Assembly (NCBI RefSeq): GCF_025717065.2
Contig: NZ_JAOVZO020000019.1
Location: 186,001-250,000 of the forward strand
Source of the DNA: Tahibacter soli
GTDB taxonomy: Bacteria > Pseudomonadota > Gammaproteobacteria > Xanthomonadales > Rhodanobacteraceae
Direction of reading: 5' to 3'
DNA length: 64,000 bases
Shown here in pieces: positions 27,907 to 36,888 of the stretch; the first letter of the stretch is position 1, and each line of letters starts with the position of its first letter. A program made the position numbers and the translations under genes. Below the pieces are notes generated by a model. It worked only from the letters and a program-made list of their open reading frames with translations. It was not told the DNA's origin and did no database searches.

Positions 27907-30612
27907 ATGTCATTGTCAGTCACACTGCGCCGCGCCGCGATGTTCTTCGCGGCGCTTTGCGGCGCTCCCGCGTCCGCCGCGCCGTTCGCGTACATCGCCA
28001 ACGCCGGTTCCGACACTCTCTCGGTCATCGACATCGCCGACAACACCGTCGTCGCGACGGTGCCGGTCGGCGACAACCCGTACGGCGTCGGCATCACGAA
28101 GAACAACGCGTTCGTCTACGTCGCGAATTTCAACGGCAACAGCCTGACCGTGATCGACGCGAAGACGAACGCCGGCGCCACGACGATCGCGGACGTCTGC
28201 ACGAATCCGTCGTTCGTCGAACCCGCGCCGAACGGCACCGAGATGTGGGTCAGCTGCTTCAACGGCGCGAAGATCGTCGTCGTCGACATCGCCACCAACA
28301 CCGTCACCGGCCAGATCGCCGGCCAGTCGCGCCCGCTCGGCATCACGTTCAACGCCGCCGGCACGCGCGCCTACGTCGTCAGCAACAGCGGCTCGACGAT
28401 GCGCATCATCGACGCGCAGGCGCGCACGCAGCTTGCGTCGGTGTCGATCGGCTTCAACTCGACCGACGTGCAGATCGACCCCGCCGGCACGTACGCGTGG
28501 GTCGTCGCGAACGGCGACAAGCGGATCCGCGGCATCAAGCTTGTGAACAACCAGTGGGAAGAAGGCTTCGATACAGGCAACGGTCCGGTCAGCCTCGCGT
28601 TCAATCCGGCCGGCACGCGCGCGTACGCGACGAACATCTCGGACGGCACGCTCAGCATGTACGACCTGCAGACGCACGCCGTGACGACCGTCAACCTCAA
28701 TGGCGGCGGCCCGTCGGGCATCGACCGCAACGCCGACGGCAGCCGCCTGTACGTCGCGCACGAGAGCGGCGGTCGCGTGTCGGTGATCGACACCGCGACG
28801 AATACGATCGTCGCGACGATTCCGGTCGGCGCGACGCCGAAGTCGTACGGCCGCTTCGTCGCGAAAGGCCCGCCGCCGGCCGATCTGCCCGACCCGCCGA
28901 CGAACGTCGTCGCGACGGCGGGCGCAGGTTCGGCCAGCGTCGCGTTCGACTCGCCCGCGAACACCGGCGGCGCGCCGATCACGCGCTATACCGCGACCTG
29001 CGGCGCGCAGCACGCGACCGGCTCCGTTTCGCCGCTCGCAGTGACGGGCCTCGCGAGCGGCGTGCCGGTGACCTGCACCGTCGTCGCGACGAACACCGCG
29101 GGCGACAGCGTGCCGTCCGATCCGTCGAACGCCGTCACGCCCGTTTCCGTTCCCGACGCGCCGACGATCACGAGCGTCGTGCGCGGCGACGGCCGCGTCA
29201 CGGTCGCCTATGCCGCGCCGGCGAACAACGGCAGTCCAATACAAGGCTACATCATCAATTGTGGAACCATGAACGTCTTCGGCGGCAACAATCCGCTGCC
29301 GGTGACGGGGCTGCCGAACGGCGTTCCCGTGACGTGCCGCATGCGCGCGCGCAACGGCGTCGGCGACGGGCCGTGGTCGGCCGATTCGGCGCCGGTCACG
29401 CCGGCCGGGCTGCCGGCCGCGCCGCTCGGCGCCGTCGCGACGCGCGGCAACGGCGAGGTCGGCCTCGCGTTCGAACCGGGCGATACCGGCGGTCTGCCGG
29501 TCACCTACACCGCGCGATGCGGCACGCAGACCGCGAGCGGCCCGGCGTCGCCGCTCGTCGTGACGGGCCTTGCGAACGGCACGAGCGTGACGTGCGAGGT
29601 CTGGGGCACGAACGACGTCGGTGCCGGTGCGCATCTGTCCGCAAACGCGGTGACGCCGGCCACCGTGCCCGACGCCCCGACGATCACGAACGCCGTGCGC
29701 GGCGACGGCAAGGTCACCGTCACGTTCACGGCACCCGCGAGCGACGGCGGCGATCCGGTGCAGGGGTATCTGCTCACGTGCGGCGGCCAGACCGTGTGGG
29801 GCGGCAATCTCACGCTGCCCGTTTCGAACCTCGCGAACGGCGTCGCGGTCACCTGCGTCGTGAAGGCGCGCAACGGCGTCGGCGACAGCGCCGCATCGGC
29901 GCCGTCGAATCCCGTGACGCCGGCGACGACGCCCGCCGCGCCGACGCTGACGGCCGTCACGGCCGGCGACGCGTCTGCGCAGCTCGCGTTCGCGGCGCCG
30001 GCCGACACCGGCGGCCTCGCCATCGACGGCTATCGCGCGACGTGCACGCCGGGCACGCACACGGCCACGGGCGCCGTGTCGCCGCTGACCGTGCCGGGCC
30101 TTGCGAACGGACAGACCTACACGTGCAGCGTCACGGCGCGGAACGATGTCGGGTTCGGCGCGTCGTCGGACGGCATGACGGTCGTGCCGCGCTTCGTCGC
30201 CGACGTCGCCGTGACGATCGACAACGGCGTGCGCTTCATTCCGGGCGGCGGCGAGACGAGCTATCTGGTCGAAGTGCGCAACGGCGCCTCGCGCGCCGTG
30301 TCCGGCGTGCGCGTGCGCGCGACGCTCGATCCGGCGCTTGCGAACGCGACATGGATCTGCGCCGGCCAGGGCGGCTCGACGTGCCCGGCGAACGGCAGCG
30401 GCGACATCGATGCAACCGTGGATCTCGCAGCGAACGGCAGCGTCGGCTTCCTCGTCGACGCGACCGTCGCCGCCTTGCCGGAAGCGCCGGTCACGAGCAG
30501 CGCCGCGATCACCGTGCCGAACGACGTCGCCGATCCGGCGGGCGCGAACGACGGCGCCACCGACGGCCCCGACGCCGTGGGTATCTTCGCGAGCGGCTTC
30601 GAAAGCCCGTGA
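27907..30612 (+). CDS. Exported YVTN beta-propeller / five FN3 domains protein with IFxxGFE tail
   Basis: 901 aa; AGGGG site before the ATG; signal peptide to about residue 25 (AMFFAALCGAPASA). Residues about 26-325 form a YVTN-type seven-bladed propeller (YIANAGSDTLSVIDIADNTV repeated with variation). Residues about 330-755 are five fibronectin type III modules, each with a Cys pair (for example YTATCGAQ and VTCTVVATN). Residues about 760-890 are a DUF11-like beta domain (VEVRNGASRAVSGVRVRATL). The C-terminus is VGIFASGFESP. The architecture is that of a large surface or released binding protein; no enzyme motif is visible. Confidence 0.8.
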   Translation: MSLSVTLRRAAMFFAALCGAPASAAPFAYIANAGSDTLSVIDIADNTVVATVPVGDNPYGVGITKNNAFVYVANFNGNSLTVIDAKTNAGATTIADVCTNPSFVEPAPNGTEMWVSCFNGAKIVVVDIATNTVTGQIAGQSRPLGITFNAAGTRAYVVSNSGSTMRIIDAQARTQLASVSIGFNSTDVQIDPAGTYAWVVANGDKRIRGIKLVNNQWEEGFDTGNGPVSLAFNPAGTRAYATNISDGTLSMYDLQTHAVTTVNLNGGGPSGIDRNADGSRLYVAHESGGRVSVIDTATNTIVATIPVGATPKSYGRFVAKGPPPADLPDPPTNVVATAGAGSASVAFDSPANTGGAPITRYTATCGAQHATGSVSPLAVTGLASGVPVTCTVVATNTAGDSVPSDPSNAVTPVSVPDAPTITSVVRGDGRVTVAYAAPANNGSPIQGYIINCGTMNVFGGNNPLPVTGLPNGVPVTCRMRARNGVGDGPWSADSAPVTPAGLPAAPLGAVATRGNGEVGLAFEPGDTGGLPVTYTARCGTQTASGPASPLVVTGLANGTSVTCEVWGTNDVGAGAHLSANAVTPATVPDAPTITNAVRGDGKVTVTFTAPASDGGDPVQGYLLTCGGQTVWGGNLTLPVSNLANGVAVTCVVKARNGVGDSAASAPSNPVTPATTPAAPTLTAVTAGDASAQLAFAAPADTGGLAIDGYRATCTPGTHTATGAVSPLTVPGLANGQTYTCSVTARNDVGFGASSDGMTVVPRFVADVAVTIDNGVRFIPGGGETSYLVEVRNGASRAVSGVRVRATLDPALANATWICAGQGGSTCPANGSGDIDATVDLAANGSVGFLVDATVAALPEAPVTSSAAITVPNDVADPAGANDGATDGPDAVGIFASGFESP

Positions 30613-30628
30613 GGATCGCGTGAAGACC

Positions 30629-30657
30629 GCGGCCGGCGCCCTCCGCGCGCCGGCCGC
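30629..30657 (+). terminator. GC-rich hairpin after the propeller gene
   Basis: A perfect 10-bp stem GCGGCCGGCG / CGCCGGCCGC with a 9-base loop, 16 bp after the stop codon. There is no U-tract. It begins the 339-bp stretch 30613-30951, which otherwise holds only the hairpin at 30818 and the leader of a small gene. Confidence 0.5.
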
Positions 30658-30817
30658 ACCGCGCGGGTCGCGTCGGCGACCGCTTCGAGCGCGGCAAACT
30701 CGATCCAAAAATCGTACGAATGCCGCGCCAGTTTGCGCTTTCCGCGAATTGAACGAACGCTGGCGGTTTCTACACGAACCGACGTACGCTTTCACACGCG
30801 CGTTCGTTTCCTGTTTC

Positions 30818-30838
30818 GATGTCGCCGGATGCGACATC
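30818..30838 (+). promoter_or_regulatory. Hairpin in the 5' leader of a small gene
   Basis: A perfect 8-bp stem GATGTCGC / GCGACATC with a CGGAT loop, about 110 bp upstream of the 71-aa gene at 30952, in a stretch less GC-rich than its surroundings. It could be a leader structure or an operator dyad; I cannot tell which. Confidence 0.35.
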
Positions 30839-30951
30839 TCGGCAAGGAGCTTCGCGCACATCCTCACGCAGACAAACGGAGCATCGGCGTTCGACGCGAA
30901 CCGGGGTCGGTTCGTTTCTTCAATGGCTGGGACCTAAGGGGGAGCTACGCC

Positions 30952-31167
30952 ATGGAGTCGAAAAAGGAAGTCATCGAGGTGGTCGATGAAAACGGGGAAC
31001 GGCATATCGTCGAGAAGGCGATGCTGGTTCCCGCGAGTCGGGGGCGGCCCGGACGGCCGCGCAGGATGGAACTGTTCCGGCTCGTGACAGGAGAGCTCGT
31101 CAACTGCGTCGGCCCGCGCGACTTCATCGCGACGTGCAGCGGCATGCGGCTGTATCGCACGTCGTAG
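30952..31167 (+). CDS. Small basic protein with AT-hook-like motif
   Basis: 71 aa, preceded by a strong GGGGGAG ribosome-binding site 9 bp upstream. The N-terminal half is acidic (MESKKEVIEVVDENGERHIV); the centre has SRGRPGRPRRM, which matches the RGRP core of AT-hook DNA-binding motifs; the C-terminus (LVNCVGPRDFIATCSG) has two Cys. I do not recognise the family. It is a lone gene after a long structured leader, convergent with the minus-strand operon ending at 31207. Confidence 0.55.
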   Translation: MESKKEVIEVVDENGERHIVEKAMLVPASRGRPGRPRRMELFRLVTGELVNCVGPRDFIATCSGMRLYRTS

Positions 31168-31206
31168 CGACCAAGACGGACGGGAACGACGAGGACCGCG
31201 GCGGCG

Positions 31207-32238
31207 CTACGGCGCCGCCGCGGTGGTGCCGCCGCATACGCGCGGCGACGCGGCCGTGTCGAGCACGAACGAATCGAAACGCCCCTCGTGCGTACCCCAG
31301 CCGCCGACGCGCGTGCCGTCGCCGCTGACGGCCGTGACCGCGTGCGCGCGCCAGTCGCGCGGCAGCGCGGCGCCGCGCGCGGCGAGCCAGGCGGCGAGCG
31401 GCTGCGCACCGCTTTCCTGTGTCCACACCGTCGCGCGACGTGCGTCGCCGCGGCCCGCGCTGCCGACGAGCACGCGGCCGTCGTCGCTCGCGCCGAACCA
31501 TTGCGGCGCGTCGGCGGCCGGCAGCGGCACGATGCCGGTCGCTTCGCTCCAGCGGTACGCCGCGTCCGCGCCGAGCACGCCGACGAGCACGCTCCCGGTG
31601 CGATTCGCGGCGATCACTTCGCGCACCTCGCGACCGCCGCCGTCGGCCAGTGCGCGCGGCACGCCGCGCGACCACACCGTGCCGCGCCGCTCGCCGGTCG
31701 GCGTTTCGCTCCAGCCGTACACGATCGCGCCGTCGTCGCTGACGCCGTGCGCGCGCGCCGCACCGGCCTGCGGCGCGGGCAATACCGCAAGGCCCGTGCG
31801 CGGCGTCCACACGAACGCCGACGCCGCGTCGCCGACGCCGCCGACGACGCGCGGCTCGTCGGTGACGCCGAACGCCTGCGACACGACGCTGATCGCATCG
31901 ACGCCCGCCGCACCGCCGAGGCGGTGCACGCGGCCGTCCGCGTCCCACCAGCTCGCCACTTCGCGGCGTTCGGCGTCGAGGCTCGAACCGGCCGCATAGC
32001 GACCGCTGGCCGACAGCGCGCGCACGCTGATCGCGGCATCGAGCCGCACGACGGCGCCGCCGACCGACCAGCGAAAGCCCCCGCCGTCGGCGACGTTGCC
32101 GGCCGCGACGCAGCCGTCGGCCGACAACGCCGCGAGGCGGCTGCCGGGCAGGCCCAGCGGCGTGAACGCCGCGGCGTGCGTCGCGCCCGGCAGCGCCGCG
32201 GCGAGCGTGCAGTACAGAACGCCCGTCGCCGTTTTCAA
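31207..32238 (-). CDS. Exported HAF-repeat protein
   Basis: 343 aa. The only start that gives a signal peptide is a TTG at 32238 (MKTATGVLYCTLAAALPGA...), which overlaps the TGA of the upstream gene as TTGA, so I take it as a coupled rare start. The body repeats a segment of the type ALSADGCVAAG, GVSDDGAIVYGWSE, AVSGDGTRVGGWG, the signature of the extracellular HAF repeat family, probably a propeller. The last residues (RVCGGTTAAAP) carry no IFxxGFE tail, unlike the two preceding genes of the operon. Function is unknown. Confidence 0.7.
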   Translation of the reverse strand: MKTATGVLYCTLAAALPGATHAAAFTPLGLPGSRLAALSADGCVAAGNVADGGGFRWSVGGAVVRLDAAISVRALSASGRYAAGSSLDAERREVASWWDADGRVHRLGGAAGVDAISVVSQAFGVTDEPRVVGGVGDAASAFVWTPRTGLAVLPAPQAGAARAHGVSDDGAIVYGWSETPTGERRGTVWSRGVPRALADGGGREVREVIAANRTGSVLVGVLGADAAYRWSEATGIVPLPAADAPQWFGASDDGRVLVGSAGRGDARRATVWTQESGAQPLAAWLAARGAALPRDWRAHAVTAVSGDGTRVGGWGTHEGRFDSFVLDTAASPRVCGGTTAAAP

Positions 32239-33719
32239 CGTGCCGCCGCCTCGAAGCCGTGCGCGAAGATCGTGTCGCTGCCGCGCAACTGCCGCTTCTG
32301 TTCGATCAGCGAATACGTCGCGTTCGAGAAGCTGCCCGACGCGACGCCGCGCGCGCGCACCCACACGTCGCGGTCGACCGGCAGCGACGCCGCGAACGAC
32401 CAGCCGCGCGCGAGCGGCGTGCCCGCGACCGGCGCCGACCACGTCGTGCCGTCGTCGGACGTTTCGAGCGTCGCGCGCGAGAACGCCGGTGCCGCGTCGC
32501 CGAACGTCCAGCGCACGTCGCCGGGCGCCGCGAGCGTGCCGGTCGCGTCGCCGTTCGCGGCGAGCCGCGCGATGTGGTTGCGCGCGACGCCGTCGACCGT
32601 GACGAAGCCGCCCGCGACGAACGCCTTGCCGTCGATCTGGCGCGCGAGCGACATCGTCCAGTCGCCGGTCGCGACCGCGTACGACGCGTCGAGCGCGCCG
32701 TCGGCGCCAAGGCGCGCGACGAACGGGCGCGACGTGTCGCCGACGGTCCAGAACGTGCCGGCGACGAGCAGCGACCCGTCGACGGCCGGCGCGACGCTCG
32801 TCACGCCGCCGTCGAAAGGACCGGCCGAGAACGTCGCGTCGAGCTGCCCGTCGGCAGCGATGCGCACGACGTTGCCATTCGTGCTGCCGGCAAGCGTCGT
32901 GAAGTGGCCGGCCGCGAGGATGCGCCCGTCGGGCAGCGGCACGAGCGACATCACGTCGCCGTCGGCGCCGGGGTTGAACGCCGTGTCCACCGAGCCGTCG
33001 GCATTGAGGCGAGCGATGTTGTCGCGCGCCTGTCCGTTCACCGACGTGAAGCGCCCGCCGAGCAGCACCTTGCCGTCCGCGTCGAGCGCGAATCCGCTGA
33101 CGCCGCCGTAGTACGTCTCGATCGCCGGCCGCGCGAACGTCGTGTCGTTCGTGCCGTCGGCGTTCAGGCGAAACACCGAAATCACGCTCAGATCGGCCGC
33201 GTCGTACGCGTTGCCGGCGGCGACGATGCGGCCGTCCGGCTGTACCGCGAACGCCGCCACGTTCGGCGCGCGGCCGCCGTTCGACCAGTCGCCCGGCGCG
33301 AACGCCGTGTCGAGCGTGCCGTCGGCATTGAGCCGCGCGATGCCGGGCCGCGGCGTGCCGCCGACGTCCGCGAAGCGGCCGGCGATCAGCAGCTTGCCGT
33401 CGGGCAGCACCGCGATCGTGTCGGCTCTGACCGGCGGGGCCGTGAAGCCCGTATCGATCGCGCCGTCGGGCGCGAGGCGCGCGATGCCGGTCATCTCGAT
33501 CATGCCGATGTACGTGAACGAGCCGCCGACGACGATGCGGCCGTCCGGCTGCAGCGCGATCGCGCGGACGCGGTCCCACGAGCCGGCCGAGGGATCGGGG
33601 CCGGGATAGATCGCGTCCTGGCCCGCGATGAACGTCGTGTCGAGGCTCTGTGCGGGCGCGCAGAGGCTGACGCAGGCCGCGGCGACGGCGAGCGCGAGTC
33701 GCTGAATATTCTTCGTCAT
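32235..33719 (-). CDS. Exported delta-60 repeat propeller protein with IFxxGFE tail
   Basis: 494 aa with a signal peptide (LALAVAAACVSLCAPAQS). From residue 25 on there are consecutive units such as VRAIALQPDGRIVVGGSFT, IARLNADGTLDTAFAPG and GFALDADGKVLLGGRFTSV: the delta-60 repeat (DUF5122) seen in large secreted bacterial proteins. The end is SDTIFAHGFEAAAR, which contains the IFxxGFE tail plus six residues. Its ribosome-binding site overlaps the stop region of the upstream gene (1 bp between genes), so it belongs to a three-gene operon. Confidence 0.8.
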   Translation of the reverse strand: MTKNIQRLALAVAAACVSLCAPAQSLDTTFIAGQDAIYPGPDPSAGSWDRVRAIALQPDGRIVVGGSFTYIGMIEMTGIARLAPDGAIDTGFTAPPVRADTIAVLPDGKLLIAGRFADVGGTPRPGIARLNADGTLDTAFAPGDWSNGGRAPNVAAFAVQPDGRIVAAGNAYDAADLSVISVFRLNADGTNDTTFARPAIETYYGGVSGFALDADGKVLLGGRFTSVNGQARDNIARLNADGSVDTAFNPGADGDVMSLVPLPDGRILAAGHFTTLAGSTNGNVVRIAADGQLDATFSAGPFDGGVTSVAPAVDGSLLVAGTFWTVGDTSRPFVARLGADGALDASYAVATGDWTMSLARQIDGKAFVAGGFVTVDGVARNHIARLAANGDATGTLAAPGDVRWTFGDAAPAFSRATLETSDDGTTWSAPVAGTPLARGWSFAASLPVDRDVWVRARGVASGSFSNATYSLIEQKRQLRGSDTIFAHGFEAAAR

Positions 33720-33720
33720 C

Positions 33721-36700
33721 TCAATTTCCTTCGAAGCCGTCGGCGAAGATCGCGTCGCCGCGGCCGACCGTGAACGTCACCGGCAGCGCGGTGCGGCGCC
33801 GCAGCGGATCGTTGCTGTGGATGCACAGGTTCGCCGTGTAGATGCCGTCGGCGAGCGACGCGCCGTCGAAGCCGAGCGCGAGCGGTGCGGACGCCGCGCC
33901 CGGCGCGATGCTGCCGCCGGCGAGCGCGGGCACGAGCCACGGCACGTCGGCCGGCCGCGTGCAGCGGCTCGCGCGATGCGCGAACGCCATCGCGCCGAGC
34001 TGCATCGGACCGCCCTCGGGGCCGGCGAGCATCGCGACGTACGTCGCCGAGCCGGTCGCCGCGTCGACCCGGTACAGGTTCGCGCCGCCGGCGTCGTAGC
34101 CCGCGAAGTACAGCGCGCCGTCGGCCGGGTCGAACGCGAGCGCCGACACGTTGCCGCCGGTCGCGACGCCGAGTTCGCCGATCGCCTGCGCGGCGCCGGT
34201 CGTCTTGTCGATCGCGATCAGCGCATCGTAGATGCCGTCGACGCCGTACAGCCGGCCGTCCGCGTCGAACGCGATCGCGAGCACACCGGGCATGCCGACG
34301 ATCTCGCCGACTTCGCGCACGGTGACGGTCGCCAGGTCGATCGTCCACAGACGGCTGGCCTGCCCGGTCGTCGTGACGAGGTACACCGTGCCGGTCGTCG
34401 GGTCCTGCTTCAGGCCGTGCCCGAATTCGCCGGTCGGCAGTTGCGCGAGGCCGACGACGGTTTCGCCGGCGTAGACGTTCGGCGTCGACGTGATGGGGTC
34501 GTAGCGCAGCAGCGCATGGCTCGCGGTGTCGTACGCGTAGAGACGGTCGAAGTCGTCGTCGACGAACTCGGCGCCGGTGATCGTGCGCCCGCGCGGGTAG
34601 CCCTTGATCGCGCCGTTCGCGAGATCGTAGCCCGGCGTTTCGCGGTTCGTCTGCAGCAGATAGCCGTTGCCGATATCGAACGCCCACAGCGGCCATGTCG
34701 TACCACCGGCGGGAGCCTGCGCGGTGCGCGCGCCGCCGGCCTGCACCGGCGCGCGGTGCGCGAGCGGATCGAACGCCGCGGCGTCGGTACGCCGCACGAG
34801 CGTGCGCGGCGACGCCGGAAAGTGGCTCGTCGCGCTCGTGTCGACGCCGGTCGTCCAGTCGAGCCGGCCGTCGCCGTCGTTGGCGAGTCCGAGCGTCGCG
34901 CTCGCCGTGCCGTGCGACGGTGCGCCGGCGACGATCGACGTCGCATCGACATGCAACACCGGCGCGTGCGCGGCGATGTGGATTTGTTTCGTTCTGGAAT
35001 AGGCGACCGGATCGGACGGACGCCACGCGATGCGATTGACCGTGCGCAGGCTCTGCGTCATGTACGAATACTGCTGGCCGATCTGCTGCGCCTGCAGGCC
35101 GATGCTCGCGCGACCGCCGTAGGCGAGGGCCGGATGGCCGCCGAACAGGAGGTTGCCGTACTGGAACTCGATGACGTTCGTCGTCTCGTTCAGCACGATC
35201 TGCGCGGTGAGACCGCGGCCCGGATCGGTCGAGCCGAACGCGACCGGGTTGTCGTTGTACTCGATCACGTAGCGGCGCAGCGGCGCGACGCCGAGCGTCT
35301 TCGTGAAGTAGCGACCGCCCGGCTGCATCAGCGTCTGGAACAGCACCATGGCCGAACCGAACACGCCGGTCAGGTTGCCGTCGGGCAGCGGCGGCAGGCC
35401 CGGCGTATACGTCGGGCAGGACGGAAAGTGCTTGTTCAACACCACCGCATAGCCCATCACGCACAGCTCGTCGATGCGCTCGCCGTACAGGCGAAATCGG
35501 AAATCGGCCGGAAACGGCAGCGTCATGCCGCCGTAGACCGTCTGCGCGTCGAGCTCCTGGCCGCCGGTCGTGTCGACGTATTGCGCCGGCTGCGTGTCGT
35601 CCGGCGTGTAGCCCGAACGTTCGCGCTGCGCGATCCAGCTGAACGACGGCGACTGCGACGCGCCGACCGTGACGACGCGATTGAACTGCCACGTCGCGCC
35701 GGGCGCGACGGCGCGTTCGCGGTTCGAGAACACGGGGCCGGTCAGATCGTCGCGCAGCGAATGCCACGCGAGCGGCGCCGCGCTCGTATTGGTCATGCGA
35801 TAGCAGACGTTGACCTGGTCGCCGACGGCGACGTCGATCGACGTCGCCGTGCCGCAGGCGTCGGGCGCCGCCGGATCGGCCGGTGCCACGGTCACGGCGA
35901 GATCGATGCCGTTCGGCGCGGCGTCGCCCTCGTCGATCTCGACGCGGTCGATGCCGACGTAGCTGCCGGCGAGTGCGCCGGCGTCCTGGTGGAAGTAGTA
36001 GCGGAACGCGATGCGGCCCGCGCCCGACGCCGGCAGGCCGTCGGCGCTCGTCAGCACGTAGCGCGTCCACGTTTCCGGATAGCCGCCGACGGTCTCGGTC
36101 GCGTTGATGTCGGCGACGAGCGTGGCGAACTCGCCGACGTCTTCGGGCATCGTGCCGACGTCGGTGCACGCACCGGTCGCGCAGACGCGCACCTGCAGGC
36201 GGTCCGGCCGCGGCGCGTTCTCGACCGTGCGCGTCCAGAACGACACGCTCGCGCCGGCGCCGAAATTGACCGGCGGCGTCAGCGCCCAGACGCTCGCGGT
36301 GCCGGTGTCCAGGCGCGTTGCGAACCAGTTCTGCGCGAGATACGAATCCGGCGCGCCGTCGTAGGCCGCGAACGCCGAAGGAACGCCCTTGTACCAGGCG
36401 AGATTCGGCGCGTCGCTGTTGTTGCGGCGAATCCAGCCGTTCGCGTAGATGCCGCCGCCGAGCGCGCTGCCGGTTTCGAGCACCGACTCCATGCGCTCGA
36501 AGCCCTCGCCGACCGCGAGCGGTCGCGGCGTGCCGCGCGGATTGGCGACCGGCGCGCGCACCAAGCGCGTGCCCGGCGCGTAGGCGGCGTCGGCCGCGGT
36601 CGCGGCGCGCGGATCGGCATCGCGATGCGCGGCGGTCGCCGCCGCGCGGCCCGGCGTCGCCGCCGCGGCGATCGCGTCGGGCGGCGCGGCGAATGCCGCG

Positions 36701-36741
36701 AGACCGGCGAGCGCGGCCCCGAGTATCAGTCTTTGGTTCAT
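33721..36741 (-). CDS. Exported choice-of-anchor J / propeller protein with IFxxGFE tail
   Basis: 1006 aa from the ATG at 36741, where a GGGG site and a signal peptide (LILGAALAGLAAFAAPPDAI) coincide. Residues about 75-240 resemble the choice-of-anchor J jelly-roll (NGWIRRNNSDAPNLAWYKG ... VSFWTRTVEN). The middle is beta-rich with Cys; residues about 680-920 look like a propeller (LYAYDTASHALLRYDP; ALAFDPADGALYFAGYD); the C-terminal domain (ADGIYTANLCIHSNDPLRR) is Hydin/ASPM-like. The end is RGDAIFADGFEGN. It is the first gene of the operon with the delta-60 and HAF genes. A surface or secreted role is inferred. Confidence 0.75.
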   Translation of the reverse strand: MNQRLILGAALAGLAAFAAPPDAIAAAATPGRAAATAAHRDADPRAATAADAAYAPGTRLVRAPVANPRGTPRPLAVGEGFERMESVLETGSALGGGIYANGWIRRNNSDAPNLAWYKGVPSAFAAYDGAPDSYLAQNWFATRLDTGTASVWALTPPVNFGAGASVSFWTRTVENAPRPDRLQVRVCATGACTDVGTMPEDVGEFATLVADINATETVGGYPETWTRYVLTSADGLPASGAGRIAFRYYFHQDAGALAGSYVGIDRVEIDEGDAAPNGIDLAVTVAPADPAAPDACGTATSIDVAVGDQVNVCYRMTNTSAAPLAWHSLRDDLTGPVFSNRERAVAPGATWQFNRVVTVGASQSPSFSWIAQRERSGYTPDDTQPAQYVDTTGGQELDAQTVYGGMTLPFPADFRFRLYGERIDELCVMGYAVVLNKHFPSCPTYTPGLPPLPDGNLTGVFGSAMVLFQTLMQPGGRYFTKTLGVAPLRRYVIEYNDNPVAFGSTDPGRGLTAQIVLNETTNVIEFQYGNLLFGGHPALAYGGRASIGLQAQQIGQQYSYMTQSLRTVNRIAWRPSDPVAYSRTKQIHIAAHAPVLHVDATSIVAGAPSHGTASATLGLANDGDGRLDWTTGVDTSATSHFPASPRTLVRRTDAAAFDPLAHRAPVQAGGARTAQAPAGGTTWPLWAFDIGNGYLLQTNRETPGYDLANGAIKGYPRGRTITGAEFVDDDFDRLYAYDTASHALLRYDPITSTPNVYAGETVVGLAQLPTGEFGHGLKQDPTTGTVYLVTTTGQASRLWTIDLATVTVREVGEIVGMPGVLAIAFDADGRLYGVDGIYDALIAIDKTTGAAQAIGELGVATGGNVSALAFDPADGALYFAGYDAGGANLYRVDAATGSATYVAMLAGPEGGPMQLGAMAFAHRASRCTRPADVPWLVPALAGGSIAPGAASAPLALGFDGASLADGIYTANLCIHSNDPLRRRTALPVTFTVGRGDAIFADGFEGN

Positions 36742-36888
36742 GCGTATCCCCGTGATGTCGGCCGCTGCGCACGTCGCGTGCGGCCTGTTGCTGTGTGCCG
36801 ACCGTCGCGCAAGCGGCATGGCGCATCCGCACGCGGGCAGCATGCGGGTCGCACGGCGAGCGCACAGAATCCAAACATCGGCGGGAAA

